Shown: positions 1 through 7,589, numbered from the stretch's first letter. The stretch: DNA of 43,392 bases from Bacteroidales bacterium (GCA_022482545.1 JAKVOZ010000016.1:1-43392); one strand, 5' to 3'. Translations and numbers: made by a program. The notes: generated by a model from the letters alone, not told the origin.

Positions 1-875
1 CTCCTGTTTTTAAACCGAAGAACTTTATTTGAGATTGTGAAATATAAACATCATCAGGACTATTTAAATAGTTGTAATCTGATGAACGAAGGAAACCATA
101 ACCATCGTTTATTGTTTCTAAAACTCCTTCACCTTCAACTAAACCTTCTGTCTCAAAAACATATACTTTTTTATTGTTTTCTTGTGGTTTATTATTAGAA
201 GTGAAAGGTTTTTGTTGTTCTTTTTTTGTTTCAACGTTATCAACTATTTCAATATTATCAGCTTTCTTAGTAACAGGCTCTTCAAAGTCTTTGTTTTGAG
301 AAAATGTAAGCGCTGGTTCAATATTATTTTTTTGATGAATATTTTTTTGTTGATGATTATTATTACTTGTAGTATGATTATCTTTGAAATTATTTGTCTT
401 TAATGAATTATTTATAGTTGGTGTTGGACGTTTGTTAAGTTGAAAATCTGGAATAGATATTTCTTCTATCAATGGAGCATCTGGAATCTTGCTAACGTTT
501 AAATTTTTTACTATTTGTTGTTTGGCTTCTGCTAATGTTTTATGAATAGGTTTGTTCTCTTCAATATTATTAGTGATATTTTCTTTGTTGGTAGGAGTTT
601 TAATATTAGATTCTGCTATTGGCTTAGGCGTATTCTTGTTCTAACCTTTTTCTCTCTATTATTATTAGATGTTTGTTGTTTTTGTTCGCCTTTGTCTAAT
701 ACTTTTTTGCTCATTTTCATTGTCTTCTGTTGTTGGACTTAGCAGCTTGAAAATCTAATATCTTGTATACCAATTCTTGTTGAGTAAGACGGCTAATTTT
801 TGTGATTTTCATAGCCTTTGCAATAGATTTTAATTCATCTAATGACTTTGCTTCAAGTTTTGCTTTATTGTACAT
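1..875 (-). CDS. rho: Transcription termination factor Rho, N-terminal part (runs off the left edge; two apparent frameshifts)
   Basis: Hexameric RNA helicase that terminates transcription; only the N-terminal part is present. Reading leftwards from the ATG at 875-873, the protein starts [20 protein letters not shown] and contains the Rho N-terminal helical motif ([17 protein letters not shown]). Towards the window edge comes the start of the RNA-binding cold-shock domain ([20 protein letters not shown], then [20 protein letters not shown]), which is very typical of Rho. Between them is a long low-complexity insert rich in N, K, Q and T, as is common in Bacteroidota Rho. Inside this insert the frame is not continuous. 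The start frame stops at 719-717, a middle frame (encoding [14 protein letters not shown] and NREKKVRTR) is open from about 738 to 618, and the third frame is open from 640 to the edge. Each junction looks like one missing base. Identity is certain. Whether the gene is intact is not. Confidence 0.9.
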
Positions 876-950
876 ATTTTAATTATTAGTACTCACAAAT
901 GAATGTGTGATTATTTTTGTTCTTTTTTATTGTTATTTCACGGAAAAAAT

Positions 951-971
951 GAGAATTAGACTGTAATTCTC
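951..971 (-). terminator. Leader hairpin with T-run upstream of rho, attenuator-like
   Basis: On the minus strand (the rho transcript), GAGAATTA, a 5-base loop and TAATTCTC form a perfect 8-bp stem, followed at once by ATTTTTT. It lies between the rho promoter (986-993) and the rho start (875). This is the layout of an intrinsic terminator in a 5' leader. E. coli rho is known to be controlled by attenuation in its leader; a similar role here is inference. The stem is A/T-rich and may be weak. Confidence 0.45.
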
Positions 972-985
972 TTTTTAAAACTTGG

Positions 986-1015
986 CAAAATTACAACATA
1001 TTTTTCAATCAACAA
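986..1015 (-). promoter_or_regulatory. rho promoter, Bacteroidota type
   Basis: The minus strand has TAATTTTG at 993-986 (-7 box TAnnTTTG) and TTG at 1015-1013, with 19 bases between them, the usual spacing to the -33 box. It implies a leader of about 105 bases before the rho ATG. Confidence 0.6.
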
Positions 1016-1037
1016 TAAAAATTAAGTTTTTTTTTAC

Positions 1038-1045
1038 TATTTTTG
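1038..1045 (+). promoter_or_regulatory. -7 box for the 1065-3824 gene pair
   Basis: TATTTTTG matches TAnnTTTG and is followed by C, 20 bases before the ATG at 1065. It is divergent from the rho promoter, and the two boxes lie about 45 bases apart. No clear -33 TTTG is seen. Confidence 0.55.
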
Positions 1046-1064
1046 CAAATAAATAAAAATGTAA

Positions 1065-1544
1065 ATGATTATGGAAAGGTATATAAAAATATTGAATAAC
1101 GTTTGGTTTGGGGCACTTATCTTAGATATAATGCTAAATGTTATGAGTTTGTGTATTGTTTTTTTTAAGATTAGTAAGCCAATGATAAATCAAAACAATA
1201 TGATAATTTTTAGTTTTTTAACAATGGCAGTAATTATTTTTCTTGTTTTCTATGCAGACAAAGTAATAAAAAGAAAAATTAAAAAAATAAGAACAGATAA
1301 TCTTGTTAATAAACTTATAAACTACAAATCTATTTATCTTCGTCAACTTACTTGTTATATGATAATATCTCTTGTTATATTGATAGTTATAATCTTTTCA
1401 ATGCAAATAGGGTATATCATTTTTTCTGTTCTTTCAATTTTCCTTATAATCTTTTCTAAGGCAAGAGAAAGTAAAGTAAAATATGATTTGGCTCTTAATC
1501 AAGAAGAATTATCACAGTTTAATCATATAAAATTTAAAAAATAA
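1065..1544 (+). CDS. Small integral membrane protein of unknown function
   Basis: A 159-residue protein that I do not recognise. It has about four hydrophobic segments: roughly residues 12-35 (starting VWFGALILDIMLNV), 45-63 (IIFSFLTMAVIIFLVF) and a long hydrophobic stretch around 95-130 that could cross the membrane twice. A lysine-rich segment (DKVIKRKIKKIR) separates the two halves and a charged tail ends the protein. It probably sits in the inner membrane. It starts 20 bases after a clear -7 box, and ATG at 1071 is an alternative start. The NfnAB-like gene begins 6 bases after its stop, so the two are very likely co-transcribed; a functional link is only a guess. Confidence 0.75.
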   Translation: MIMERYIKILNNVWFGALILDIMLNVMSLCIVFFKISKPMINQNNMIIFSFLTMAVIIFLVFYADKVIKRKIKKIRTDNLVNKLINYKSIYLRQLTCYMIISLVILIVIIFSMQIGYIIFSVLSIFLIIFSKARESKVKYDLALNQEELSQFNHIKFKK

Positions 1545-1550
1545 ATAATA

Positions 1551-3824
1551 ATGTTCAAAATAATAGAAAAGCAAAAACTTACAGAAAACATATACCTTTT
1601 TAAAACAATAGCTCCCTTTATATCACTAAAAGCTCAACCAGGAGAATTTGTGATAGTTATCAATAAAGAAAAAAGTGAAAGAATACCATTAACTATATGT
1701 GATTATGATAGACAAGAAAAAACAATAACTATTGTCATTCAATCTGTTGGCGATAGTACAAAAGAGATTTGTGAAAAAGAAGTTGGTGATAGTTTTATGG
1801 ATATTGTTGGTCCTCTTGGTAATCCTTCCGAATTGATAAGTATGCCAAAAGATGAAATACAAAAGAAAAATATTCTTTTTGTATGCGGAGGTCTTGGCAC
1901 AGCACCAGTTTATCCACAAGCAAAATGGGCAAAAGAAAATAATGTTCCTCACGATGTTATAATTGGTACTAAAAGCAAATCAACACTTATTTTTGAACAA
2001 GAGATGAACGATGTTTGTGATTCATTATATATATGTACTGATGATGGAAGTTATGGAACAAAAGGATTAGTAACAGATAAAATAAAAGAATTAGTAGAAA
2101 AACAAAATAAGCATTATGATATTGTTGTAGCAATAGGTCCAATGATAATGATGAAGTTTGTTTCTATGCTAACGAAAGAATTGAATATTAAAACGATAGT
2201 AAGTTTAAATAGTCTAATGGTTGATGGAACAGGAATGTGTGGAGCATGTAGAGTAAAGATAGATGGAAAGATTAAATTTACTTGTATTGATGGACCAGAA
2301 TTTGATGCTCATCAAGTTGATTTTGATGAAGCAATGAAAAGACAAAGAGTTTTCACTAATCATAAGATAGCAACTAATACAGAAAATCATACTTGTAATC
2401 TAACTAAATCTGTTGAACAATCGTTAGAAAACATAGATAAGGACAAAAGAGTTAAAGTAAGAGAACAGCAAGCCGATGTTAGAAACAAGAATTTCAATGA
2501 AGTAAGTTATGGATATAATGATAAAGAAGCCATAATTGAAGCATCACGTTGTTTGAATTGCAAAAAACCACTTTGTGTTAGTGCTTGCCCAGTAAATATT
2601 AATATTCCAGCGTTTATTCATCAAATAACGTTAAATGATAATAAACAAGCATTTATGATTATTAATGAAAGTAGTACATTACCTGCTATTTGCGGAAGAG
2701 TTTGTCCTCAAGAAAATCAATGTGAAGGCTCATGTATTAGAGGAAAACAAGGACAACCAATAGCAATAGGTAAGTTGGAGAGGTTCGTGGCAGATTTTGC
2801 AAGAGATAATAATATTAAACCTATCGTAAATATAAATAAAAACAATATAAAAGTAGCAATAATTGGTAGCGGTCCTTCAGCATTAGCATGTAGTAGTGAT
2901 TTGGCAAAGAAAGGGTATGAAGTAACAATATTTGAAGCATTACATAAAAGTGGCGGAGTCTTAACTTATGGCATACCTGAGTTTCGTTTGCCGAAAGAAA
3001 AAGTTGTTGATAAAGAAATAGAGAATGTAAAAAGTTTGGGAGTTAATATAATCAATGATGTTGTTATTGGTAAAAGTATAACGATAGATGATTTATTTAA
3101 TCAAGGATATAAGGCTGTTTATATTGCAAGTGGTGCAGGATTACCAAAGTTTATGAATATTGAAGGGATAAATCTTAATGGAGTATTCTCAGCAAATGAA
3201 TTTTTAACAAGAGTTAATCTAATGAAAGCCTACAAAGACGATTATCAAACGCCAGTATTTGTTGGTAAAAGAACGGTTGTTGTTGGAGGAGGCAATGTTG
3301 CGATGGATGCAGCAAGATGTGCAAAACGTCTTGGAAGTGATGTTGCTATTGTGTATAGAAGAACAGAAAATGAGATGCCAGCAAGAAATGAAGAGATTAA
3401 TCATGCAAAAGAAGAAGGTATTGTTTTTCACACATTAACTAATCCAACGAAAATATTAGGTAATAAAGATGGTTGGGTAGAAGGTTTATCATGTGTTAAG
3501 ATGGAACTTGGACAAGAAGATAAAAGCGGAAGAAGAAAACCAATAGAGATAAAAGATAGTGAATTTAAGTTTGATTGCGATTGTGTTATTATGGCTCTTG
3601 GAACGCAAGCAAATCGTTTGTTGAGCCAAACAACAAAAGGATTAGAAATAAATGATAAAGGAAATATTGTTGCAGATGACAATCAACAAACATCAAGAGA
3701 GGGCGTTTTTGCTGGTGGAGATGTAGTGAGTGGAGCAGCAACAGTTATTCTTGCAATGGGTGCAGGCAAAAAAGCAGCAATAAGTATAGACGAATATATT
3801 AAGATGAAAAATGGTGATAAATAA
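1551..3824 (+). CDS. Fused NfnA-NfnB type NAD(P)H/ferredoxin flavoprotein
   Basis: A 757-residue fusion of two flavoprotein subunits, often annotated as a dihydroorotate dehydrogenase electron-transfer subunit fused to the glutamate synthase small subunit. Residues 1-100 form an FAD-binding barrel, 105-210 an NAD-binding domain (GGLGTAPVYPQAKW), and 225-245 a [2Fe-2S] site with D225, C230, C233 and C245; the Asp plus three Cys set matches known NfnA. Residues 334-346 (C334, C337, C342, C346) and 381-395 (C381, C385, C391, C395) supply two [4Fe-4S] clusters. IIGSGPSALA (about 437) binds FAD, and VVVGGGNVAMDAAR (about 576) binds NAD(P). The likely role is NADH-dependent reduced ferredoxin:NADP+ oxidoreduction by electron bifurcation in the cytoplasm. 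A simple NADPH oxidoreductase is the alternative. No glutamate synthase large subunit is nearby. Confidence 0.85.
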   Translation: MFKIIEKQKLTENIYLFKTIAPFISLKAQPGEFVIVINKEKSERIPLTICDYDRQEKTITIVIQSVGDSTKEICEKEVGDSFMDIVGPLGNPSELISMPKDEIQKKNILFVCGGLGTAPVYPQAKWAKENNVPHDVIIGTKSKSTLIFEQEMNDVCDSLYICTDDGSYGTKGLVTDKIKELVEKQNKHYDIVVAIGPMIMMKFVSMLTKELNIKTIVSLNSLMVDGTGMCGACRVKIDGKIKFTCIDGPEFDAHQVDFDEAMKRQRVFTNHKIATNTENHTCNLTKSVEQSLENIDKDKRVKVREQQADVRNKNFNEVSYGYNDKEAIIEASRCLNCKKPLCVSACPVNINIPAFIHQITLNDNKQAFMIINESSTLPAICGRVCPQENQCEGSCIRGKQGQPIAIGKLERFVADFARDNNIKPIVNINKNNIKVAIIGSGPSALACSSDLAKKGYEVTIFEALHKSGGVLTYGIPEFRLPKEKVVDKEIENVKSLGVNIINDVVIGKSITIDDLFNQGYKAVYIASGAGLPKFMNIEGINLNGVFSANEFLTRVNLMKAYKDDYQTPVFVGKRTVVVGGGNVAMDAARCAKRLGSDVAIVYRRTENEMPARNEEINHAKEEGIVFHTLTNPTKILGNKDGWVEGLSCVKMELGQEDKSGRRKPIEIKDSEFKFDCDCVIMALGTQANRLLSQTTKGLEINDKGNIVADDNQQTSREGVFAGGDVVSGAATVILAMGAGKKAAISIDEYIKMKNGDK

Positions 3825-3884
3825 AACGAAGAGTTATTAAATTATTATGAAGAAAAAACAAAATATTTCCTTAAAATAAAAAAC
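3822..3884 (+). repeat. 21-base periodic intergenic array, 3 units
   Basis: Units start at 3822, 3843 and 3864. The first begins TAAAACGAAGAGTTA, and its TAA is the stop codon of the preceding gene. The second carries TATGAAGAAAAAA in the same phase, and the third is the TATTTCCTTA (reverse-type) form. The first 45 bases closely resemble the array at 23465. It belongs to the family described under findings. Confidence 0.65.
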
Positions 3885-3902
3885 AGATAAAAAGAAATTG
3901 TT

Positions 3903-3910
3903 TATATTTG
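3903..3910 (+). promoter_or_regulatory. -7 box for the outer-membrane protein gene at 3933
   Basis: TATATTTG followed by C, 22 bases before the ATG. This is a perfect TAnnTTTG. No well-spaced -33 TTTG is visible. Confidence 0.55.
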
Positions 3911-3932
3911 CAAATTCATATAAGAACACACT

Positions 3933-4835
3933 ATGAAAAAGAATAAATACATATTAACATTAATATTAAGTTGCTTGGTCTTTTCCAATATAGCAACAGC
4001 ACAAAGAGTGAATAGAGCCCCTCAAATTCGTTTTGGAATAAGAGCAGGATTTAATATGAGTGATTTAACGTCAGCAAAAGGATTAGATATTTGGAATGGA
4101 CTTGCATATTTTAATGATAAAAAAGAATATATAGGTTTTACAGATACAAAACCATTTAAATATGGATTTAATGTTGGTTTTACTGCCCAATCAAATATGA
4201 CAAATAATTGGTATTGGCAAGCAAGTCTTATCTTTACCACAAAAGGATATAAACTAAATACGCAAAATGTTGAAATAAATGCAACAGCAGGCTATGTTCA
4301 ACTACCAATAGATATTGTTTATAAGTATGAATTGAATGACAGATGGCGTCTTTTAGGTTCTGCAGGATTATTTGCAGGCGTAGGAATATGTGGTTTTACT
4401 ACATTTTATGACCATTATGGAGAAGACCATACTCCAAGACTTTATCATCAAAACATACAGAAACCAGTTATAAATGAAGAATTAGGAACGAGCAACTTAA
4501 TAGGTTGTGATTATACAGTACATAAAGAGAATGTTTATTGGAAAGATAAAGATGATACATTTTCTTCTGATGGAACATATAGAATTGATGCAGGAGCACA
4601 GATAGGAATAGGACTTGAATTTTGGAGAATGCAGTTTATGATAAATTATCAATATTCTTTAACTCCATTTTATGATTACAATTACGACTATTCATCAAGA
4701 TATGTCGGTAAAGGAAATTATAAAAACTCATTTGATTATTTTGATATTAAAACACCTTCATCTCCAAGACAACATGTTATTTCATTTACTTTAACATATT
4801 TCTTTGATAATATGAATAACGGCATACGCTGGTAA
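3933..4835 (+). CDS. Outer-membrane beta-barrel protein, PorT-like family
   Basis: A 300-residue protein with a clear signal peptide (KKNKYILTLILSCLVFSNIATAQ, cleaved near residue 23) followed by alternating strands rich in aromatic residues. RFGIRAGFNMSDLTSA just after the signal peptide is typical of the small outer-membrane barrel proteins of Bacteroidota (PorT/opacity-type). Later strands include WRLLGSAGLFAGVGIC, QIGIGLEFWRMQFMINYQYS and HVISFTLTYFF, the last near the C-terminus as in outer-membrane barrels. The substrate or partner is unknown. It has its own -7 box, and a second exported protein follows 5 bases after its stop, so the pair forms an operon. Confidence 0.7.
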   Translation: MKKNKYILTLILSCLVFSNIATAQRVNRAPQIRFGIRAGFNMSDLTSAKGLDIWNGLAYFNDKKEYIGFTDTKPFKYGFNVGFTAQSNMTNNWYWQASLIFTTKGYKLNTQNVEINATAGYVQLPIDIVYKYELNDRWRLLGSAGLFAGVGICGFTTFYDHYGEDHTPRLYHQNIQKPVINEELGTSNLIGCDYTVHKENVYWKDKDDTFSSDGTYRIDAGAQIGIGLEFWRMQFMINYQYSLTPFYDYNYDYSSRYVGKGNYKNSFDYFDIKTPSSPRQHVISFTLTYFFDNMNNGIRW

Positions 4836-4840
4836 AGAAT

Positions 4841-5326
4841 ATGAAACGAATAATTATCATAATAATATCAACAATTGTAGCCTTTACAACTTTTGCCCAA
4901 ACAGATAGCGTAGATAAGATAGATAATGGACATCTTACTCTTACAACTATGGCAGGTTTCGGAAAGAATTATAATGATAAAAATGTGTTTGTTAATACGT
5001 TTGGAATGGATTATAGCAAACAAATATCAAATAAACTTAATTTTAGAGTGGGAGCAAACATAACAAATGTTGAGGGTGATGTTTTTTGTGAGGATAAAGC
5101 ACCACGAAAAAGAAAAGATGCAGGAATGTACGTTGGAATAGACTATAAAGTTAATGATAATTTACTTCTTTCGGGCACAGTATTTTATAATACATTTTCT
5201 TCCACACTTGGAGCAAATGTAAATATGGAATATAAATTTAATGAAAATACAACATTAGATTTTTCTATGACTTTTGTTGAAAGATTAAACTCTCCTTGCT
5301 ATCATCAAACCATCTCTAATAGGTAA
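4841..5326 (+). CDS. Exported beta-rich protein, C-terminus possibly truncated
   Basis: A 161-residue protein with a signal peptide (MKRIIIIIISTIVAFTTFAQ, cut at about residue 20) and beta strands such as HLTLTTMAGFGKNYN, LNFRVGANITNVEGDV, LLLSGTVFYNTF and TLDFSMTFVERL. It looks like a small outer-membrane barrel or surface protein; no named family was recognised. Its last 14 codons overlap the 3' end of the convergent methyltransferase gene by 42 bases, and the final residues (NSPCYHQTISNR) do not look like the end of a barrel. The original 3' end may have been lost. It follows the 3933 gene by 5 bases. Confidence 0.6.
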   Translation: MKRIIIIIISTIVAFTTFAQTDSVDKIDNGHLTLTTMAGFGKNYNDKNVFVNTFGMDYSKQISNKLNFRVGANITNVEGDVFCEDKAPRKRKDAGMYVGIDYKVNDNLLLSGTVFYNTFSSTLGANVNMEYKFNENTTLDFSMTFVERLNSPCYHQTISNR

Positions 5327-5947
5327 AATTACATTTTCAAATCTATTATCTTCGGTTATCATTTGATTAAACTTTCTTATTGCTAATGTTTCTTTATCTT
5401 TAGCATCAGATATAGCAACCTTTCCATACCAAAGAATATTGTCTGCAACAAGTAATCCACCTTTATTAATTTTATCAGCAACAAGTGAATAATAATTAGG
5501 ATAGTTTGCTTTGTCTGCATCAATAAAAATCATATCATAACTATTGTTTAACCTTGGAATAACATCTATTGCTTGTCCAAAATGAAGATTAACTTTTTGA
5601 GCAAAATTGTTTTCAAGAAAAAGATTTTCAAGAAAAGACTTGTAATCTTCCACAGCCTCAATGGTATCAATAATACAATCACTTTGAGAAGATAAACAAA
5701 AACACATAGTAGAATATCCAGAAAAAGTACCTATTTCAAGCACACGTTTAGGATTGACCAATTGTGTAAGAATCTTCAATAATTCGCCTTGCCAAGAGCT
5801 ACTAATCATATTAGGACGCAAGAACTTTAAATGCGTTGTTCTTTCAAGTTCATTAAGTATTGTTTCTTGCTTAGAATGAAACGTTTGACAATAATCTTCA
5901 ATCCTCTTATCAACAAAAGGGTGTATTTGTATTTCTTTTTCTTCCAT
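5285..5947 (-). CDS. Class I SAM-dependent O-methyltransferase
   Basis: A 220-residue cytoplasmic enzyme of the catechol/caffeoyl-CoA O-methyltransferase family (methyltransferase 3). VLEIGTFSGYSTMCF at about residues 70-84 is the SAM-binding loop. DMIFIDADKANYPNYY holds the metal-binding Asp pair and lysine. LLVADNILWYGKV and the C-terminal LPIRDGLMIARR are typical of the family, and the length is normal. The substrate cannot be told from the sequence. The -7 box lies only 5 bases before the ATG, so the mRNA may have almost no leader. The 3' end overlaps the convergent 4841-5326 gene by 42 bases. Confidence 0.85.
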   Translation of the reverse strand: MEEKEIQIHPFVDKRIEDYCQTFHSKQETILNELERTTHLKFLRPNMISSSWQGELLKILTQLVNPKRVLEIGTFSGYSTMCFCLSSQSDCIIDTIEAVEDYKSFLENLFLENNFAQKVNLHFGQAIDVIPRLNNSYDMIFIDADKANYPNYYSLVADKINKGGLLVADNILWYGKVAISDAKDKETLAIRKFNQMITEDNRFENVILPIRDGLMIARRV

Positions 5948-5952
5948 GATTG

Positions 5953-5960
5953 CAAAGATA
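5953..5960 (-). promoter_or_regulatory. -7 box of the O-methyltransferase gene, almost touching the start codon
   Basis: The minus strand reads TATCTTTG, then CAATC, then the ATG. With transcription starting only a few bases after this box, the transcript would be leaderless or nearly so. Confidence 0.55.
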
Positions 5961-6053
5961 CAATATTAATCATAATTAGCAAAATAGCACAAAGCAATTG
6001 CTGTTTTTACTTATAAATCACATCTATATAATGATTTGTAAATAGAATTTGAT

Positions 6054-6061
6054 TACTTTTG
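6054..6061 (+). promoter_or_regulatory. -7 box that fixes the start of the 6083 gene
   Basis: TACTTTTG followed by C. A possible TTG start at 6059 lies inside this box, so translation must begin at the ATG at 6083, which also gives a good signal peptide. Confidence 0.6.
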
Positions 6062-6082
6062 CAAAATAAATTAAAAGATAAA

Positions 6083-6700
6083 ATGAAAAAGATAATTTGC
6101 ATTGTAGTATTAGTATTTGTTTCAATGATTGTGTTCGCTCAAAAAAATAATAATGAGTTAATTCGTCAAGCAATACAATCACAAATTAATACATATCCCA
6201 AAAGTACATTACAAGATATATACAAAAACTTTTTTCAAGATAGTTTTGGATTAGAACATCTTATGGGAGATTCCTTAAAGATGAGAGAATATATTATTGA
6301 AGAGACAAAGACTTGCCAAAAGACAAACACTTATTATGAGAAGATAGGGTATAAGAACAATTTTTATAGAGTAAGTCTTTCAGTAATAAAAGACAGCGTG
6401 GTTAGTATAGATGTTTTTATGAAAGCATTTATGAAAAGCAAAGATAGTTTCAATCCTGTAACATTAGATAGTTGGAAAAAACAATGGCAAAGCATTGATT
6501 CAATAATAAATAGTATGAATTTAAATCTTGATAATTATGAAAATGACAGAAAAAGCATCTTCTCTATGCTAAACAATGGCTCTTATGCAGTTCATCATAG
6601 CAAGCAATTCAACAAATATTATCATCCGCATTATCGTATCATAGAAAAGACAGCCTTTGAAACAATGATTTTGCCATATATTCTTAAAGAACAAAAATAA
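6083..6700 (+). CDS. Exported protein of unknown function
   Basis: A 205-residue protein beginning MKKIICIVVLVFVSMIVFAQ, a signal peptide cut after residue 20. The mature part is mostly helical and charged: LIRQAIQSQINTYPKSTLQD, then FFQDSFGLEHLMGD, and later HHSKQFNKYYHPHYRIIE. It ends in a short hydrophobic FETMILPYIL. I know similar hypothetical proteins with the YPKSTLQDIYKNFFQD pattern from other Bacteroidota but no function. The ATG at 6083 was chosen over an upstream TTG because the latter lies in the promoter. Its stop codon is the first three bases of the 21-base array that follows. Confidence 0.75.
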   Translation: MKKIICIVVLVFVSMIVFAQKNNNELIRQAIQSQINTYPKSTLQDIYKNFFQDSFGLEHLMGDSLKMREYIIEETKTCQKTNTYYEKIGYKNNFYRVSLSVIKDSVVSIDVFMKAFMKSKDSFNPVTLDSWKKQWQSIDSIINSMNLNLDNYENDRKSIFSMLNNGSYAVHHSKQFNKYYHPHYRIIEKTAFETMILPYILKEQK

Positions 6701-6823
6701 CTCTTTAATTCATAAAAATAGTTCTTTATTCCAATAAAATAGAATCAAAAGACAATAAAATAGTTCTTTATTCTATTTTAATGGAATAGCGATTCATTTT
6801 ATTATCTCTTTATTCCATTTTTT
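6698..6823 (+). repeat. 21-base periodic array between convergent genes, 6 units, hairpin-forming
   Basis: Units start at 6698, 6719, 6740, 6761, 6782 and 6803, an exact 21-base step; all but the fifth (TG) begin with TA. The stop TAA of the 6083 gene is the start of unit 1, and the stop of the lipocalin gene lies inside unit 6. Repeated pieces are TAGTTCTTTATTC and CAATAAAATAGAA. Left arm 6731-6745 pairs with 6770-6784 (15 bp, one mismatch), so the array can serve as a two-way terminator. Confidence 0.7.
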
Positions 6824-7346
6824 TCGAAAAAGGATATAATAACTTACTTGTATCAAAGCCAAGTTCCTTTGCTCTTAATAAAAGATTGTCCATAGTTTCT
6901 TTATCAAGTGTTTTATTACGAGCAAGAATCCAAAGATACTTATTGGAATTAGAACAAACCAAAGCATAGTTGTAGTTCTCTTTGTCTAAGGCTACAATAT
7001 AATAGTTGGCATAAAACCAAAGAAAGAAACTTACTTTTAGATGTCCAACAGTTTTATCGCCAGCAAACTTTGCTTTTCCTCTTGCTATCTTCTCCTTGCC
7101 ATCAAAAGAACCTCTAAAACCTTTGTTGGTTACTTTTACTTTGCCGTTTTCTTCTAATACATAGTTGGCAGAACCTCCAACAAGTCCTTTTTCAAAACTA
7201 TGATTAAAACGTGCGATTTCATACCAAGTGCCTAAGTATTTGTTTATATCAAAATCTTTTACGGCTTGGTCTTCAAAATGAATCTTTTGACTGCAACTTG
7301 ACATAATAAATGATATTAAAATTAATAAATAAATCTTTCTTTTCAT
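6810..7346 (-). CDS. Lipocalin-family lipoprotein (Blc-type)
   Basis: A 178-residue protein with a lipoprotein signal (MKRKIYLLILISFIMSSCSQ; the lipid-bearing cysteine is residue 18). The lipocalin signature YLGTWYEIARFNHSFEKGLV follows at about residues 38-57, and the family's later strands are clear (GRAKFAGDKTVGHLKVSF, YYIVALDKENYNYALV, YLWILARNKTLD). Blc-type lipocalins bind fatty acids or lysophospholipids at the outer membrane; that role is taken from the family. The last codons lie in the 21-base array shared with the convergent gene. About 35 bases around its start codon are duplicated at 7549-7589. Confidence 0.88.
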   Translation of the reverse strand: MKRKIYLLILISFIMSSCSQKIHFEDQAVKDFDINKYLGTWYEIARFNHSFEKGLVGGSANYVLEENGKVKVTNKGFRGSFDGKEKIARGKAKFAGDKTVGHLKVSFFLWFYANYYIVALDKENYNYALVCSNSNKYLWILARNKTLDKETMDNLLLRAKELGFDTSKLLYPFSKKME

Positions 7347-7373
7347 AATATGTTTTTGATATATAAACGAATA
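7333..7373 (+). repeat. Direct repeat, copy A, covering the lipocalin start
   Basis: CTTTTCATAATATG followed by TTTTTGAT and, after a few variable bases, AAACGAATAT. The same string recurs at 7549-7589, 216 bases away, with weaker likeness (TTATTATTTATTA) continuing for about 25 more bases. This copy contains the lipocalin start codon on the minus strand. Confidence 0.7.
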
Positions 7374-7465
7374 TGAGAGTTTTTTATTATTTATTATACT
7401 TTTAATACATTATCAAAAATAAATTACTATAATAGATAAAAATAAAATAAGAAATGAAACTAAAC

Positions 7466-7507
7466 TAAAACGAAGAAAAAAATTAATAAAATCAAGTTTT
7501 ATTGAAA
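7466..7507 (+). repeat. 21-base periodic array, 2 units, in the 7347-7646 gap
   Basis: Units at 7466 (TAAAACGAAGAAAAAAATT) and 7487 (TAAAATCAAGTTTTATTG); a weaker AAAAACAAG follows at 7508. Apart from this and the two copies of the direct repeat, the 300-base gap between the lipocalin and the small membrane protein holds only A/T-rich sequence. I see no RNA gene or ORF in it, and no clear -7 box for the lipocalin. Confidence 0.55.
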
Positions 7508-7548
7508 AAAAACAAGAAAAAAATAATAATATAAAATCAAAATAATAA

Positions 7549-7589
7549 GACATTCTTTTCATAATATGTTTTTGATAAAAAACGAATAT
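7549..7589 (+). repeat. Direct repeat, copy B
   Basis: Second copy of the 35-base element at 7333-7373, here in non-coding DNA. It reads CTTTTCATAATATG, then TTTTTGATA, then AAAAACGAATAT. It looks like a leftover of a local duplication of the lipocalin start region. Confidence 0.7.

Noticed and set aside
542-742. Plus-strand reading frames at 182-403 and 542-742
   Set aside because: They are antisense to rho sequence that has clear Rho motifs, and they are rich in F, I and L as expected of the reverse complement of an N/K-rich gene.
6059-6082. Start of the exported protein at 6059
   Set aside because: It would be a TTG within the -7 box; ATG at 6083 gives a proper signal peptide.
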